A stretch of 64,000 nt of DNA from Lumbricus rubellus (Eukaryota > Annelida > Clitellata > Crassiclitellata > Lumbricidae), in assembly GCA_945859605.1 (NCBI GenBank), contig OX243815.1, positions 27,153,301 to 27,217,300 of the forward strand, read 5' to 3'. Below are positions 46,701 to 56,925 of this stretch, one piece after another (position 1 is the stretch's first letter; each line of letters begins with the position of its first letter). The position numbers and the translations under genes are program-made. The notes beneath the pieces are model-generated. The model was not told the DNA's origin, made no database searches, and saw only the letters and a list, made by a program, of their open reading frames with translations.

Positions 46701-49700
46701 CTGTACTGGATAAATAGTCCAGTGAAAGAATGAGAGCGGAGAATATGTCAAGGTCAGGTTAAGCGTCCTGAAAGCAGAAAATACAAATCAAACTCTTAAT
46801 ACACACAGTGTACTATAATATATTGTCAGGCACATGGTCAAGTCTTCTGAATGTTCTTCCAACTGATACATGAAGCACTCATGAATAACTTGGCGCTCTG
46901 CACTTGGTTTTCAAGCACAATGTCAAGCAGGGTCTTGTAATGGATAGATGGTGCTTAGATGCGCTTTATAAATCCCAAAATAGTATATAGTATAGTATAG
47001 ATGCATAGTACGAAACATGTTTCCATTCTTAAATTTTCCAATGCTGGTACTTTGAACTTACCACCACCTTTCACACACTGTCCACCTGCTCACAAAAGCT
47101 TAGATCACAAATTAAAAATTAAATTAAATTAAAAATTAATTTAAATTGAAATGCATACTGAGTTGTGGAATTGATTGGCCGGTATTCACGGTTGAGATTC
47201 CAGTAGGTGTTGAAATAGACGAGCGGATAATAATACGGCTGATCAGGAACAAAGCGGATGTCTGCAACAGAAAATCACTGATATATCAGTTCATGCCATC
47301 TATCTACTTCCTTTTATTTATTCATTTATGTTTGAGCACTTGTTATAGTGCCACTTAAAATTACTACTCAGAGGCGCTCCCGACTAGAGCGCGGACACTG
47401 AACAAAAAACCTATCACGATACTCGTCGTGGTATTGATTCCATAATGCATGACTATCAGCTCTTGTTCAAGCAGTATGCAAATTCTACATGTAAACTAGT
47501 TGAACAAAGTTACACCAACAACTGCTGAGTCCACAGTCTACATTTCTTCATTGTTACTCTTGACCATCAAATACATACAAAACATAGAGAATAACGAAAA
47601 AATAAATTACCCATAATTTATCAACATATCGACAAATTAAATAGCAACTAGATTTTACTTACAGCTGCTGAGAGGTGACGGAACGGATAAAGAGTCCCAT
47701 TGAGAATGATCGATTATTAGACCGATCATGAGGTTTGGATTCCAGTATGGAACTTGCTTGATCTCTTCACCACCAGGAAACTAGTCAATAACAGTGACCA
47801 CAACTTTAGTTTAATCAACATCTGTCAAAAGAGAAATAAGACTACGGTCTCATCTTATCGCTCAGATTGTCTAGAGCTCGTTATATCAGTTAAATTTAGT
47901 TAATTAGCTACCAAGGTGGGCGAAACTGTCAGGGACAGAACACTATGGAGACACTTCATAAGGGCCTCATCGTCAGGAAACTGATGGAAGAGCAGAAAGA
48001 AGAAGAATTAGCTAAGAGTTATATTTTATCATACACTTGCGTTAATATAGCAACTCTGCCAAAATTTAGTTCATTGTTACAGGTGGCCCACTAGTGGAAC
48101 TCCTAGGGTTGTAGTCCTATTGATCCCTGGTTGTAAGTTGTTTTTTTTCTACAGTACTTGTTTTTTGACGTCATTACTGTTACTTGGTTTCAATCAAATG
48201 TATGGTTGTGAAGCAGCATTCTTATAAGCTGAACTAAGACACAGAATCATCTCAAAGAACTAAATAAGTTTATATTAAAATTAGCATTATACTTGTAAAA
48301 TCTCCAAAACCACTTTCTGATTTTAAAACCTACCATCTACACTTCGTAATTTTTTATACGTCTAAGACCTTAAAAAAACCAGTAAAACTTAAGAATTACT
48401 TGGTCATTGCTTCCATTGTCTTCATTCTTTGTCTTAGATCTCTGTCGATGAATCCTTGTCAAACCTTGTAAAATTAATAACAAGATTAAATAACAAACCT
48501 AATTCGTCACAGCAAAGATTTGCTCACTCCATTGAACCAACAATGTTAAATATCCAAGAACAAACTAAAAAAACTGCCACCAATGTCTAAGAATGTGCTG
48601 AAGCAATGCTTCTCAAATGTTTTGATATCCATGGAACCCTTTTGACATCAAACTTTTCGTATATTTGGTTTGACACTGGATTCTTATATCAGGTCCAATT
48701 TATATTTAACAACACATCCAAACACTTTATCTAATTTCCTTGTAAAACACTTGTCTTCCCATCGCAGAACTCAAGGGTTCTATATGTAAATACTCTCTTA
48801 TGGTATCCTGTTTTACATGTGAATTTTAAGCTGTTTTTTGCTAATATCAACAACATAATATTGACACAGATAAAAGCAATTACAAATAAATTATATTCAC
48901 AGTGATTGATATGGAAGTCAAATGGTCAAACAAGATAGTTAATTAAAAGACATGCGGAATCTGGACTGGCATGTTTTCTTGAATAGATTTTTTACCCCGA
49001 GTAAAAAATTAAGCGGAAAAACGCAAAAACAACCAAAGTTTAGGAATATATAACCGAGACAGATTTAAAATGAAAAGACTCCAAACCCCAAACAGAATGC
49101 ATAAGCGACATGCATCAATGAGAATTTTAATAATGCATCATGTGCAATGCAAAGCTGCTGAACAATTCTTTTAATGCTAAATAAATTTTCAGCCAGTTAT
49201 TTAAAATTAGCAGAAAAACTCAAGTTCTTTAATAAACAAACATTTCCCCAGACTCACACTGGCTTCCATAAACAGCTTCTTGGACAACCAATGCATCGTC
49301 AGCTGTGAAGTTTGGCAACTGACCGCTTTTTAAGAAATATACGTGAATGAAGAGAGAACCATTCACTCTAACAGCCTGACATAACATATAACATCAAACA
49401 ATAAATTATAGCCAGAAAAAATATAACTTATTATAACCATAACCAAATGTAAATATAACATTGATTACAAACCGAAAAATATAACTTATTATAACCATAA
49501 CCTAACCACAACATAGCATACAAATTCAACCAAGCACTGCAAAACTTCAATTGTACCATAACATAATAAACCCCAGCATAGCAAAAAGCAATCTTAAGAA
49601 AAAAAACCAAAATACCATATGATTTTCTAACAAAGAAAACACACTAGTAATATTTAATAGTAGAAACTTTTATGGCAAAAATATCATAACAATAGACAGA

Positions 49701-52153
49701 GTAAGAAGTTCTAAACAATGCATGCCAAAGTGAATATGAAAAAGTTACCCAGATAATTAATCAAAGTCCAGTAGACCTGGAAACTACAGTAAGCATCTAC
49801 CCCCAGTCTTTAATTTAAATAAAATGCAACGTCTGTCTGCAAGTTTAATAATAAGTGACAATCTAACAGCAAAAACTACAACACCAATTACCGGTATGTA
49901 CAGTTTAACCCTATAATAACAAGCTGCATTGTCTCCCGTACAGTTTCGTACTTAGAACACGCTTGTTAAAGGTTTAGCAATACAAAGACCTTACAGTACT
50001 GCGTTTCTGAATCTAGCAACCAAGACATTACACGTTACCTCCGAAATCTCAACCTGTCCAGTTTTCTTGAATACTCCATCACCATTCTGACCACTTGTCC
50101 AGTCACCATATTTTAGTTCTTTTTCAAACCAGAAGAGGGATTCACCATCTGATTCTGACATGCGTTCGCTTTCTGTCACATAGACAAACATGTCCTACAA
50201 AACAAACACAACAAAAAGAAAGACGCATAGCGTAAGACAGAGACAAGAGCATATCCAATTGCTTCATAAAAATTTTGTCAGTTTGTATTTGGGCTTTGGC
50301 AATGTTATGCCCATCTGAATGCTCTACTTAGGTCAATTATGGGCAATGTCCAAATGTTAGCATAAAACAAACATGATTAACAACTTTGTACTTTATCGCA
50401 AAGCAGAGCTCTGCATAAAATTGTGAACCTTACTTAACAGTTAAATAATAATTATTAACAATATTGAACATTTTCTGAAAAGTCAATACATTATTTAGGT
50501 GAAAAACCATGGCAGCAAGTAACAAAGATAGCCATTTAACATTTTAACAAAAATCTAGACTAGTAATGTGCTTGAATTAATATCTAAATATATAAAGCTT
50601 GAAATTCTTTATTGTAAAGCTTGAAATTCTTTATATTCAGAATGTCTTTTAATCAAATTTTTATTTCAAAGTGCTGTATATTCTGGTATGCAGCCTAACG
50701 ATCTAAATCAAACAATATTAGTAATCATTCTGCCACAATTAATTCCTTCCAAAATTAAATTTTGAATTACATCTTTAGTCCATCAAAGCCCATGTCGAGC
50801 ATGATGTCTTGTAGTTAATAGATTTTTGCGGCAATTCTACTTTGCTACTTCCAAATGCTACTTCTGAATGCACCTTCCAAATGCTACTTCTGAAAGCAAC
50901 TTCCAAATCCTACCTTTGAATGCTACTGTTAGCCCACTACAACCTGTCAACACACAGCTACTCAGACATGACCATGGTCAAAAATTACCAGCTCAGTTTA
51001 CCGCAACTCTCGCAATAACAATAACAGTACTCAGCCAAAATTAAAAATTCCATGACAGAGTAAGAGTGCACAATATTTTAAAATAAATTCTTTGCAAGAG
51101 GTTCATACCATAAGCATATCTTTAGGAAAGAGGTTCGAGCTTTTAGGGGAGATCGAAACGGGAAGAGCCGTGCTGTTGTTCGCCAATTCATCTGCTGGTG
51201 GCATCCGACCTCTCCGCATTAAGGTGCTGATGATGTAGACGATAATCGTTCTGACTAGAAGGGCTTTGACCATTCCAAAATACCCACCTCCACCATTCTG
51301 CTGCTGCTGCGGTGGCGGTTCTGGCTGCAACTGTCAGTGAATGAAAGGACGCATTCAGAGTACACGTGCAACTGTCAGTGAATGAAAGGACGCATTCAGA
51401 GTACACGTACATTGCGTAAGCTAAAGCATAGGCCTATACATTATTCAAGACATAGGCACCAACTGATACAGAGCAAAATAGAAATGGTGGCGCATTGGAT
51501 AACACACTGGCATGCAGATCAGCGGGCAGATTTCAGCTCCCGAAAACCCCTGTAGAATAAATATGCTTTGTAGGCTGCTATTAGTGCCTATATATCGCAG
51601 GCTGTCTATTCTGTAAGCAGTTAAGACTGAAGTTAATTAAGATAACTCCATAACTGTACACTGTTGAATAGAAACGAATTATATTATCATAATTACATTT
51701 GTATTGCATAAAACTATATAGGTTAATCAAACCATTTATTCTAAACCATAACACTCTGGTGGATTCATGGCAAAAGACACTGTGTATTTTTCGCCCCCTG
51801 ATAGTACATGATCGCCCATGATAGATAACCAGAAACTCAACCTCGGGTATGACTGGTATTTCTTGAATTTGGTTTTCCTCTGTCTGATCGTCCTCATCTT
51901 CGTCTTCGTCCTCTTCATCAGTCTGGCCAGAATCAGCCTCGTCCCTACCAGTCACGTTTTCGTCGGCTCCGTCCACATTTGCATCAGCATCCTTCTTTTC
52001 ATCCGAAGAATTTACAACCCCGTTTTGAACTGGGACTCCTCCCTCGCCCTCTGCAGCACTGCTCCCTTCGCAAACAACATTTGAACGCCTTTCTGTCAAC
52101 GAATTCTCGTTGATTTCTGCCCGGCTCTTTAAAAGATCACCGTCAGCCTCCAT
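40727..52153 (-). CDS. CLPTM1: CLPTM1 multi-pass ER/Golgi membrane protein, 14 exons
   Basis: The exons (52153-51842, 51330-51109, 50194-50039, 49375-49258, 48464-48400, 47780-47663, 47261-47159, 46767-46626, 45178-45085, 44361-44171, 43819-43724, 42664-42529, 41752-41585, 40797-40727) join to 1992 nt, 663 residues plus TGA; human CLPTM1 is of similar length. Order: acidic cytosolic N terminus, membrane segment about 124-142, luminal domain about 160-410 (NLFPKDMLM, FWFEKELKYGDWTSGQN, LVYFNTYWNL), then a cluster of C-terminal membrane segments (413-640) ending PQIFINYKLKTVKHLPWR and YIYLYQYWIYR. The family includes CLPTM1, known to retain GABA-A receptors in the ER, and CLPTM1L, a lipid scramblase. 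The N-terminal PPPQQQQNGGG and overall fit favour CLPTM1 over CLPTM1L. The start is the first ATG in the frame. The gene converges on RYK. Confidence 0.96.
41585..41752 (-). CDS. CLPTM1: CLPTM1 exon 13
   Basis: Residues 585-640. MMPQIFINYKLKTVKHLPWR and FAFVIQAPSYYRIGF are among the best conserved parts of the family. Acceptor TTGCAG, donor G|GTTAGG. Confidence 0.97.
42529..42664 (-). CDS. CLPTM1: CLPTM1 exon 12
   Basis: Residues 540-584: VSYLLVPLLAVYAGCAVV, a membrane segment, then HEHWYTW and MYGFLTTF. Donor G|GTAATG. Confidence 0.95.
42723..43522. mobile_element. hAT-type element in CLPTM1 intron 11
   Basis: Left end TAAGGCTGCACGTTAATC and right end GATTAAGAAAG...ATCGAAATGCAGCTCTA form a loose inverted repeat of the widespread GGCTGCACGATTAATCG type. 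Flanks GTTGAAAC and GTTTAAAA match at 6 of 8 bases. A different repeat fragment (GTGGTACCCGGCGTTGCCTG, 43381-43400) lies inside, so it may be composite. Confidence 0.45.
43724..43819 (-). CDS. CLPTM1: CLPTM1 exon 11
   Basis: Residues 508-539: LNYENRLLGIIPELEF and SYVNSPAKNYDL, the loop between membrane segments. Donor TTG|GTGAGT. Confidence 0.93.
44171..44361 (-). CDS. CLPTM1: CLPTM1 exon 10
   Basis: Residues 444-507: EIGFWSNLGSLEGTSVYSAL, two membrane segments, then IWKMTRIFDTK. A long conserved exon of the family. Confidence 0.97.
44549..44568. repeat. short AAT microsatellite
   Basis: Six AAT units next to a phrase (TATATGGCGCAGTAACG) that resembles a decayed SINE tail. Confidence 0.7.
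45085..45178 (-). CDS. CLPTM1: CLPTM1 exon 9: membrane segment
   Basis: Residues 413-443, MAFLDNGLILLIMVSFFPIV and FLVLRN. Acceptor CAACAG, donor G|GTAAGT. Confidence 0.95.
45464..46132. mobile_element. hAT-type element with a SINE nested inside
   Basis: Left end CAGGGGTGTGAAACC, right end GTTGACACCCCTG. Both flanks are exactly CATTAGGA (45456-45463 and 46133-46140), an 8-bp target duplication. GGGCCAG repeats occur near both ends. The SINE at 45759-45955 interrupts it. No transposase frame. Confidence 0.88.
45759..45955 (-). mobile_element. tRNA-derived SINE, near full length
   Basis: Best preserved minus-strand copy: TATAGCGCCCCTTCAAGC tail, GAGGCGCTCCCGATGC, CTGCATCGGAGTTTCACGC, then GGATTCGAACC (B box) and CCACCACTACACCACCGC (A box). 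It is inserted in the hAT-type element at 45464-46132 and is therefore younger. Confidence 0.88.
46626..46767 (-). CDS. CLPTM1: CLPTM1 exon 8
   Basis: Residues 365-412: LNLTLTYSPLSFFHWTIY followed by an acidic linker (TETDDSQDFVK). Acceptor TTTCAG, donor AAA|GTATGG. Confidence 0.94.
47159..47261 (-). CDS. CLPTM1: CLPTM1 exon 7
   Basis: Residues 331-364: YYYPLVYFNTYWNLNREYRP, strongly conserved luminal segment. Donor CA|GTATGC, phase 2. Confidence 0.96.
47341..47400 (-). mobile_element. SINE tail fragment
   Basis: TGTTATAGTGCCACTTAAAA then GAGGCGCTCCCGACTAGAGC; truncated SINE tail, 80 bp upstream of exon 7 in transcript sense. Confidence 0.55.
47663..47780 (-). CDS. CLPTM1: CLPTM1 exon 6
   Basis: Residues 292-330: EEIKQVPYWNPNLMIGLIID, equivalent to the VEVISHWHPN segment in vertebrates. 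Donor T|GTAAGT. Confidence 0.94.
48400..48464 (-). CDS. CLPTM1: CLPTM1 exon 5: short basic/acidic exon
   Basis: A 65-nt exon, residues 270-291: LTRIHRQRSKTKNEDNGSND, equivalent to the KYKRRR..KTKN linker. Acceptor ACAAG is a weaker class but the phases fit on both sides. Confidence 0.82.
49258..49375 (-). CDS. CLPTM1: CLPTM1 exon 4
   Basis: Residues 231-269: NGSLFIHVYFLKSG matches the family's NGSIYIHVYF. Donor T|GTGAGT; a competing GT two bases earlier would break the frame. Confidence 0.93.
50039..50194 (-). CDS. CLPTM1: CLPTM1 exon 3
   Basis: Residues 179-230: DMFVYVTESE, LFWFEKELKYGDWTSGQNGD. The YGDWTSG motif is diagnostic. Donor GAG|GTAACG. Confidence 0.97.
51109..51330 (-). CDS. CLPTM1: CLPTM1 exon 2: first membrane segment
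   Basis: Residues 105-178: PPPQQQQNGGGGYFG, membrane segment VKALLVRTIIVYIISTL, RRGRMPP, then NLFPKDMLM. Acceptor ACTGACAG|TTG (TTGCAG|CCA, six bases on, would also stay in frame). Donor ATG|GTATGA. Confidence 0.95.
51326..51407 (-). repeat. 41-bp tandem duplication covering the exon 2 acceptor
   Basis: 51326-51366 and 51367-51407 are identical 41-bp copies, each with pyrimidine tract CCTTTCATTC and ACTGACAG|TTGCA. The inner copy is the acceptor of CLPTM1 exon 2; use of the outer one would add 41 nt and shift the frame. Confidence 0.95.
51842..52153 (-). CDS. CLPTM1: CLPTM1 exon 1: acidic N terminus
   Basis: Residues 1-104: MEADGDLLKSRAE, then an Asp/Glu-rich run (DEEDEDEDEDDQTEEN) before EIPVIPE. 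The frame is open upstream of the ATG but has no earlier ATG. The donor is the weakest point: GAG|GTTGAG in the right phase is taken here, with CTG|GTTATC 12 bases on as an alternative. Confidence 0.8.
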
Positions 52154-52582
52154 CACGTTCGAGTTCGACCCACGATCTAAATATTTCCAGAGTTGACGGC
52201 GCGATACCAACGATCTATGATTATATAGATTCCTTGCCTACGTACGTGATTTAAACACGTCCTTTACTGTCTTGTTCCACATTAAGGGTCCATTCTGCTT
52301 TTTTATGCTAATCTCAAGACTTCCTTCAGTTCTACTGAAGTTGGCAGCACACCTAAGTATTAGCATGTGGTATTAGCATTATAAATCCTCGTTATGAAAG
52401 AATGAATCATTCCAATCTAACGCCAGCATAAGCAAAACCACTGCACAAACATTAGGCTTAGGCCTTACACTTCCAGTTGAACCAGACACATGATATCGCA
52501 GCAAAATCAGAGGTGGATCCGGGGGCCAATCCGGCCATGGACCCCATTTAGAGATTTACACAGAACGTACGTGGTGCCCCCC

Positions 52583-53116
52583 CCAAGGCCGTAGCCAGGA
52601 TTTGATTTGGGGGAGGTTTCTTCGGCGGAGAATTTCTGACGACCTTTTTTTGTCGTTAAAATTTCTGACAACCTTTTTTATAGTCATCGAAAGCCGCTTT
52701 TTAAAACCATTTCCCGCCTAATATCCTGTTTTTTTTCATTAGGCCTATGTGGTAGTGCATGAATGCATTCTATTGTTTTTACATTTTTCATTTCGGGGGT
52801 GTTTTCATGGTTCTATTTCATGGTTCTTAGGCTACATCATGTGCTAGTAAATGCATTATATTAGGGGGCCGCTTTTTAAAACCATTTCCCGCCTAATATC
52901 ATTTTTTTTTTCATTAGGCCTAGGCCTATGTGGTAGTGAATGCATTCTTTTGTTTTTACATTTTTCATTTCGGGGGTGTTTTCATGGTTCTATTTCATGG
53001 TTCTTAGGCTATATCATATGCTAGTAAATGCATTACATTAGGGGGGCCTATTTTGTACATTTTGCATTTCGGGGGGTGTTCAAACACCCAAAACACCCCC
53101 ATAGCTACGGCCTTGG
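52583..53116. mobile_element. hAT-type element, 534 bp, with internal duplication
   Basis: Ends CCAAGGCCGTAGCCAGG and ATAGCTACGGCCTTGG. Flanks TGCCCCCC and TGCCCCCA match at 7 of 8 bases. The interior holds a block of about 175 bp twice (CCGCTTTTTAAAACCATTTC starts near 52691 and 52869). Confidence 0.75.
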
Positions 53117-53238
53117 TGCCCCCAATCAACAGTCGAGACTTACAATTCGATCATGCGCAGCCGGAAAAGATAGCCTATGCGAAAAAGTGGCAATAGCCTA
53201 GGCTATAGGCTATCTAGCTGCATTCCAATAATCCATTG

Positions 53239-53641
53239 TAGGCCGGTGTCGCGCGACAGAGTCTCCCCCCTAAAAGTCTCCCCCCGGAGACTTTATTTCG
53301 AAATAGATTCTCCCCCGGAGGATCTGTTCTAGAATAAATTCGCCCCCCGGAGACTATATTCCGAAATAAAGTCTCCGGGGGGAGAGAATATTTCCTCCGT
53401 CCACGAAACAAAGTCTCCCCCGTTGATCGTGAAATCGGCTACAATCGCATAAAATTAATAGATGAGCATATCAAACCGTTAGTTTACGTTGCTAACACGA
53501 TAACACGTTATTTAACACGAACATTTGTATACTTTTACACAAGAAAAATTTCTTCCAAAACAGATTTTCAGCCAGGGGGAGACTTTGTTTCGGGGGGAGA
53601 CTTCGTTTCGGGGGGAGACTTTATTTCGTGACACCGGCCTA
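53239..53641. mobile_element. TIR element built from GTCTCC/GGAGAC repeats
   Basis: GGCCGGTGTC and GACACCGGCC ends flanked by TA, compatible with a Tc1/mariner-type insertion. Both arms are arrays of AGTCTCCCCCCGGAGACTTT-like motifs with TTTATTTCG spacers, arranged as mirror images around an AT-rich core (53430-53560). Confidence 0.7.
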
Positions 53642-54200
53642 TTATGGCCTCATATCGTCTTGTTTATTTTAGACCTACATGACTAAAAAAGGTCATCAGT
53701 TTTAAAACTACCGGAGTGTCCATGGTTTCATGAATTTTGGAAGAATACTTATAAAGGCTAAAAAGTTCATCAGATTTTTCGGTGAAAGTCCCCAAAATGT
53801 TGGGCCCCTTCCAAACTTTCTGCACTCGCCCCTTAGCAATATAAGCCTAGTAGTAGGGTCAATAGCTGAAATGATAAAAAGAAGTGAACAGATGGGCAAC
53901 CACGTTTCTGATTCTTTTTTAGTATGCCTATTTGTCTTGTAACTGCAAATACGCTAATTTTAATCAATTGATCCTTAAAATCTAAAACCTCACGACCTTT
54001 TTAGTAGCCTATTTAAGTTGTTAGACTATAGCCTAATCATCGTCAGTATATAATAATTATTGTCGTAATTAGCCCTTTGATTTAATTATTATTAACAAAC
54101 AGAAAGAATAAAAAATGTGGAAGGGCCTACGCGGTTTTTTTTTATTACACCGCTTAAAAGATCTAATAATAAATAAGATAACGTCATATCGTTTATCCTC
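53642..54200. other. repeat-derived intergenic DNA
   Basis: GACTAAAAAAGGTCATCAG and GGGCCCCTTCCAAACTTT resemble the interior of the hAT-type MITE at 4339-4586. No gene is recognised. Confidence 0.4.
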
Positions 54201-54239
54201 TTCAGGTGACGTCATCGTCATTGCCGATTTATGTCCGAT

Positions 54240-54527
54240 TCGGGTTGGAGCAATTTGAAGATCTTCTGATTTTCTCCGCCATTCCGACGACATTTCTAGA
54301 TTGTTTCCGGACGAGATGTTTCGTGAATTTCGGTGGGGATTCTTGACAACGTTCCTTAAATCTGTTTTCGGTGTTGGGAACTTGGGATCGCCAGGATCCG
54401 GTGGAGGTTGTAGTCTTGTAGACATTGCTGTCGAGTGGTCTTCGTATGTTCTTCGCGATGACCGCTATATCGTCATCATCAACGTCATCGACGGTCCGTT
54501 TATTTGGTACAATTTTATGGTCTATTC
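54240..54527 (-). other. stop-to-stop open frame, possible coding relic
   Basis: A minus-strand frame of about 95 codons with hydrophilic composition (KRTVDDVDDDDIAVIAKN, then RSQVPNTENRFKERCQE). A second minus frame starting at 54425 is also open. No family is recognised and no initiating ATG is present in the first frame. A CRE-like TGACGTCA lies at about 54207. Confidence 0.25.
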
Positions 54528-54537
54528 ATTTCGAGAA

Positions 54538-54590
54538 TTTATATAGCGCCTCTTCAAGAAATCTACTCAGATCGAGGCGCTCCCAACCCA
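54538..54590 (-). mobile_element. SINE tail fragment
   Basis: TTTATATAGCGCCTCTTCAA then GAGGCGCTCCCAACC, tail of the SINE family. Confidence 0.55.
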
Positions 54591-55206
54591 GCCACAGCTA
54601 AAAAAGTAGGGTTTGAGCGACTTATAAAAAGCAGGTGAATTTATAGCCTAGACATAGGCCTAAGTCGCAAGGTTAGTGGGAGGCCATTCTAGATGGCGAG
54701 ACCCACGACAGAAAAGGCTTAAATTGGCGCTGTCTAGTAGTCTAGTAGAAGTACGAGCTTAATTTAATTGATGGATCAAAAGCTGCCCCGATGCCGCAGC
54801 TTAACGGGTTGCAAGGTCGGAGACAGGTCGACAAAGGCTAGATAGGTATGATGGAGCACAATCAAGAAGGCATCGCCAAACAAGTGTAGCAAATTGGTAG
54901 GAGATGCGCTGTGAAACATGAAGCCAGTGAAGAGCGTCATGCATATAAGCTGAGACGGGGGGGGGGGGATATTTTGGAACGCGGCCAATGAAGCAAGCAG
55001 CCGAACTCGTTCAAGGGGCCCAATTAGTCTATAGGAGCAGACCCACGAGTACCGAAATGCAGCACTGATCAATTCTAGGCCTACTGGTGTCAAAGGCGTG
55101 CACAATTATTAAGTGTCAGAGTAGCACTATGAGAGATGGATCTTGAGACAACTCGGAGTTGCCGAAGCTGGTAATAGCAACTACGAGTTACCAAATTTAT
55201 ATTCTT

Positions 55207-55518
55207 TCAGAAATTGAGCTCTTGGTCCAAATCTGTTTGTTGCTTTCTATTGTCGGTGGAGCGATCGCTGAAACATTTCCTTTCAAGATCGTCCGTCTTC
55301 GGGGATAGCGAGGAACCTTCATGCGAATCGTCATCAATCGGAAGATGGCGGTTCTTGCGACTGGAACGACATCTGTCGCATATGATGCAACTACGACGTT
55401 GTTGTTGTTTAACGACACTGCATGTCATATCAAAGATGACTATGTGTCGCCCAACTCTTTTCTCCAGGTTTGGGGTGGCACGTATACTGCCAAAACACGA
55501 GCAGCGGCAGTGTTCCAA
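55207..55518 (-). other. open frame of unknown nature
   Basis: About 100 codons on the minus strand with a Cys-rich start (HCRCSCFG, CIICDRCRSSRKNRH) and a charged second half. Plus-strand frames are open as well, so coding status is undecided. No match is recognised. Confidence 0.2.
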
Positions 55519-56092
55519 CTGCTATATATAGCTGCAACACGAGCGTAAGAATATCTAGTAGGGTCATAAGGAAATATCCCTAAAACGGAAATACAGTGAT
55601 CATATATGACAAAGATGTTAGTTAAGTCATTTAAGTCGTTCATAAATGCTTTGTTACATTTTATGATGCCATACTTATGGTATGCTCAACCTTTTATTTT
55701 GTAGTTGTTACCATAAATTTTTACTATCGTCGTCGGAGTCGCAAAGATCCTTGATGAAGATTTGACATCAATCGACAGATGACGCTTCTCGTGGTTGAAT
55801 TGACGAGCGACATCTTGCAACAGCTGTGAGTTATTAAAAACAAGCTTAAGAATATCTAAGCTAAGCACTAGTCTTTGAGACCCCCTATCTAAACTCAGCC
55901 ACCGCATGACTCCGACAGAGCCAGTCCCAATATTCTGGATGGAGAATGACTGACACTAATAATCTTTCTTATCACAAAGTGTCGTTGAATTGAAACCACT
56001 GCCATCCCACTCTGTGATTTCCACTAACCAGCTCCGCTTCTGTAGAAAAAAGAGGGTGAATTAAGTGGCTTGAACATTGGGTAGTGTGCTTT

Positions 56093-56548
56093 CCATGGAA
56101 CGTTTCGCCATTCTGTTTTAAGAGAAATTATAAGGCGAATAGGAAGGGTGAAGTGTTGAGGGAAGAAGGCGAAGAAGACGATGTGAATATCATGGTAAGT
56201 TTCATGGAGAGACCGTGGAGAATAAAGGAATAGAAGGAATTGGGTCTCATAGCAATAATTATTATTGATGAGGGATTCCAATTCCATCATTCCATTGAAG
56301 AATGAGGCAGATATATATATCCATGGAACGTTTCGCCATTCTGTTTTAAGAGAAATTATAAGGCGAATAGGAAGGGTGAAGTGTTGAGGGAAGAAGGCGA
56401 AGAAGACGATGTGAATATCATGGTAAGTTTCATGGAGAGACCGTGGAGAATAAAGGAATAGAAGGAATTGGGTCTCATAGCAATAATTATTATTGATGAG
56501 GGATTCCAATTCCATCATTCCATTGAAGAATGAGGCAGATATATATGG
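56093..56548. repeat. perfect 228-bp tandem duplication
   Basis: 56093-56320 and 56321-56548 appear identical by eye. Because 228 is a multiple of three, a minus-strand frame repeats a 76-residue peptide twice, but nothing about it looks like a known protein. It is either a recent duplication or an assembly artefact. Confidence 0.92.
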
Positions 56549-56925
56549 AATTCGAGAGGGCGGCCTTAAGTTGATCGGAAAGTTACCCCAAGTAGTTGAA
56601 TTAGGTTACAGCAAAAGGCGACTGAGTAGCCTATCGATCATCTGCATGCCATTGATTACCGTAAGCCTACAGGTTTTTAAAAGTTATTATTCAGTTGTTG
56701 AGAATTTCTCATCATTTTCGTGTAAAAACAGAGTGCCAATGCTGGTCACTATAGGATACTCGGAAGTAGCTAGCCTATGCAAAAATATTTTTGCGATTTT
56801 CGACCAATAGCCTGCATTGCATTCCCTACTATATTTTATGGACCTAAAATGCTCTTCTAAGGACGTACATGCTGCATAGGAGTCATAGAACGTGAGCGTG
56901 TTGAATGTTGATACATTGCAGAGAC

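Noticed and set aside
47905..47985. Possible extra or mutually exclusive CLPTM1 exon (minus strand CATCAG then TTTCCTGACGATGAGG)
   Set aside because: It starts like exon 6 but the translation does not resemble the family, and exon 5 joins exon 6 in phase without it. It reads more like a transposon fragment.
51581..52210. 209-codon minus frame taken as one exon from a TTG at 52210
   Set aside because: The family fit starts at the ATG at 52153 and the frame runs into the intron past the phase-0 donor near 51842.
56024..56518. 164-codon minus frame with an internally repeated 76-residue block
   Set aside because: The repeat is a DNA-level 228-bp duplication; no protein features.
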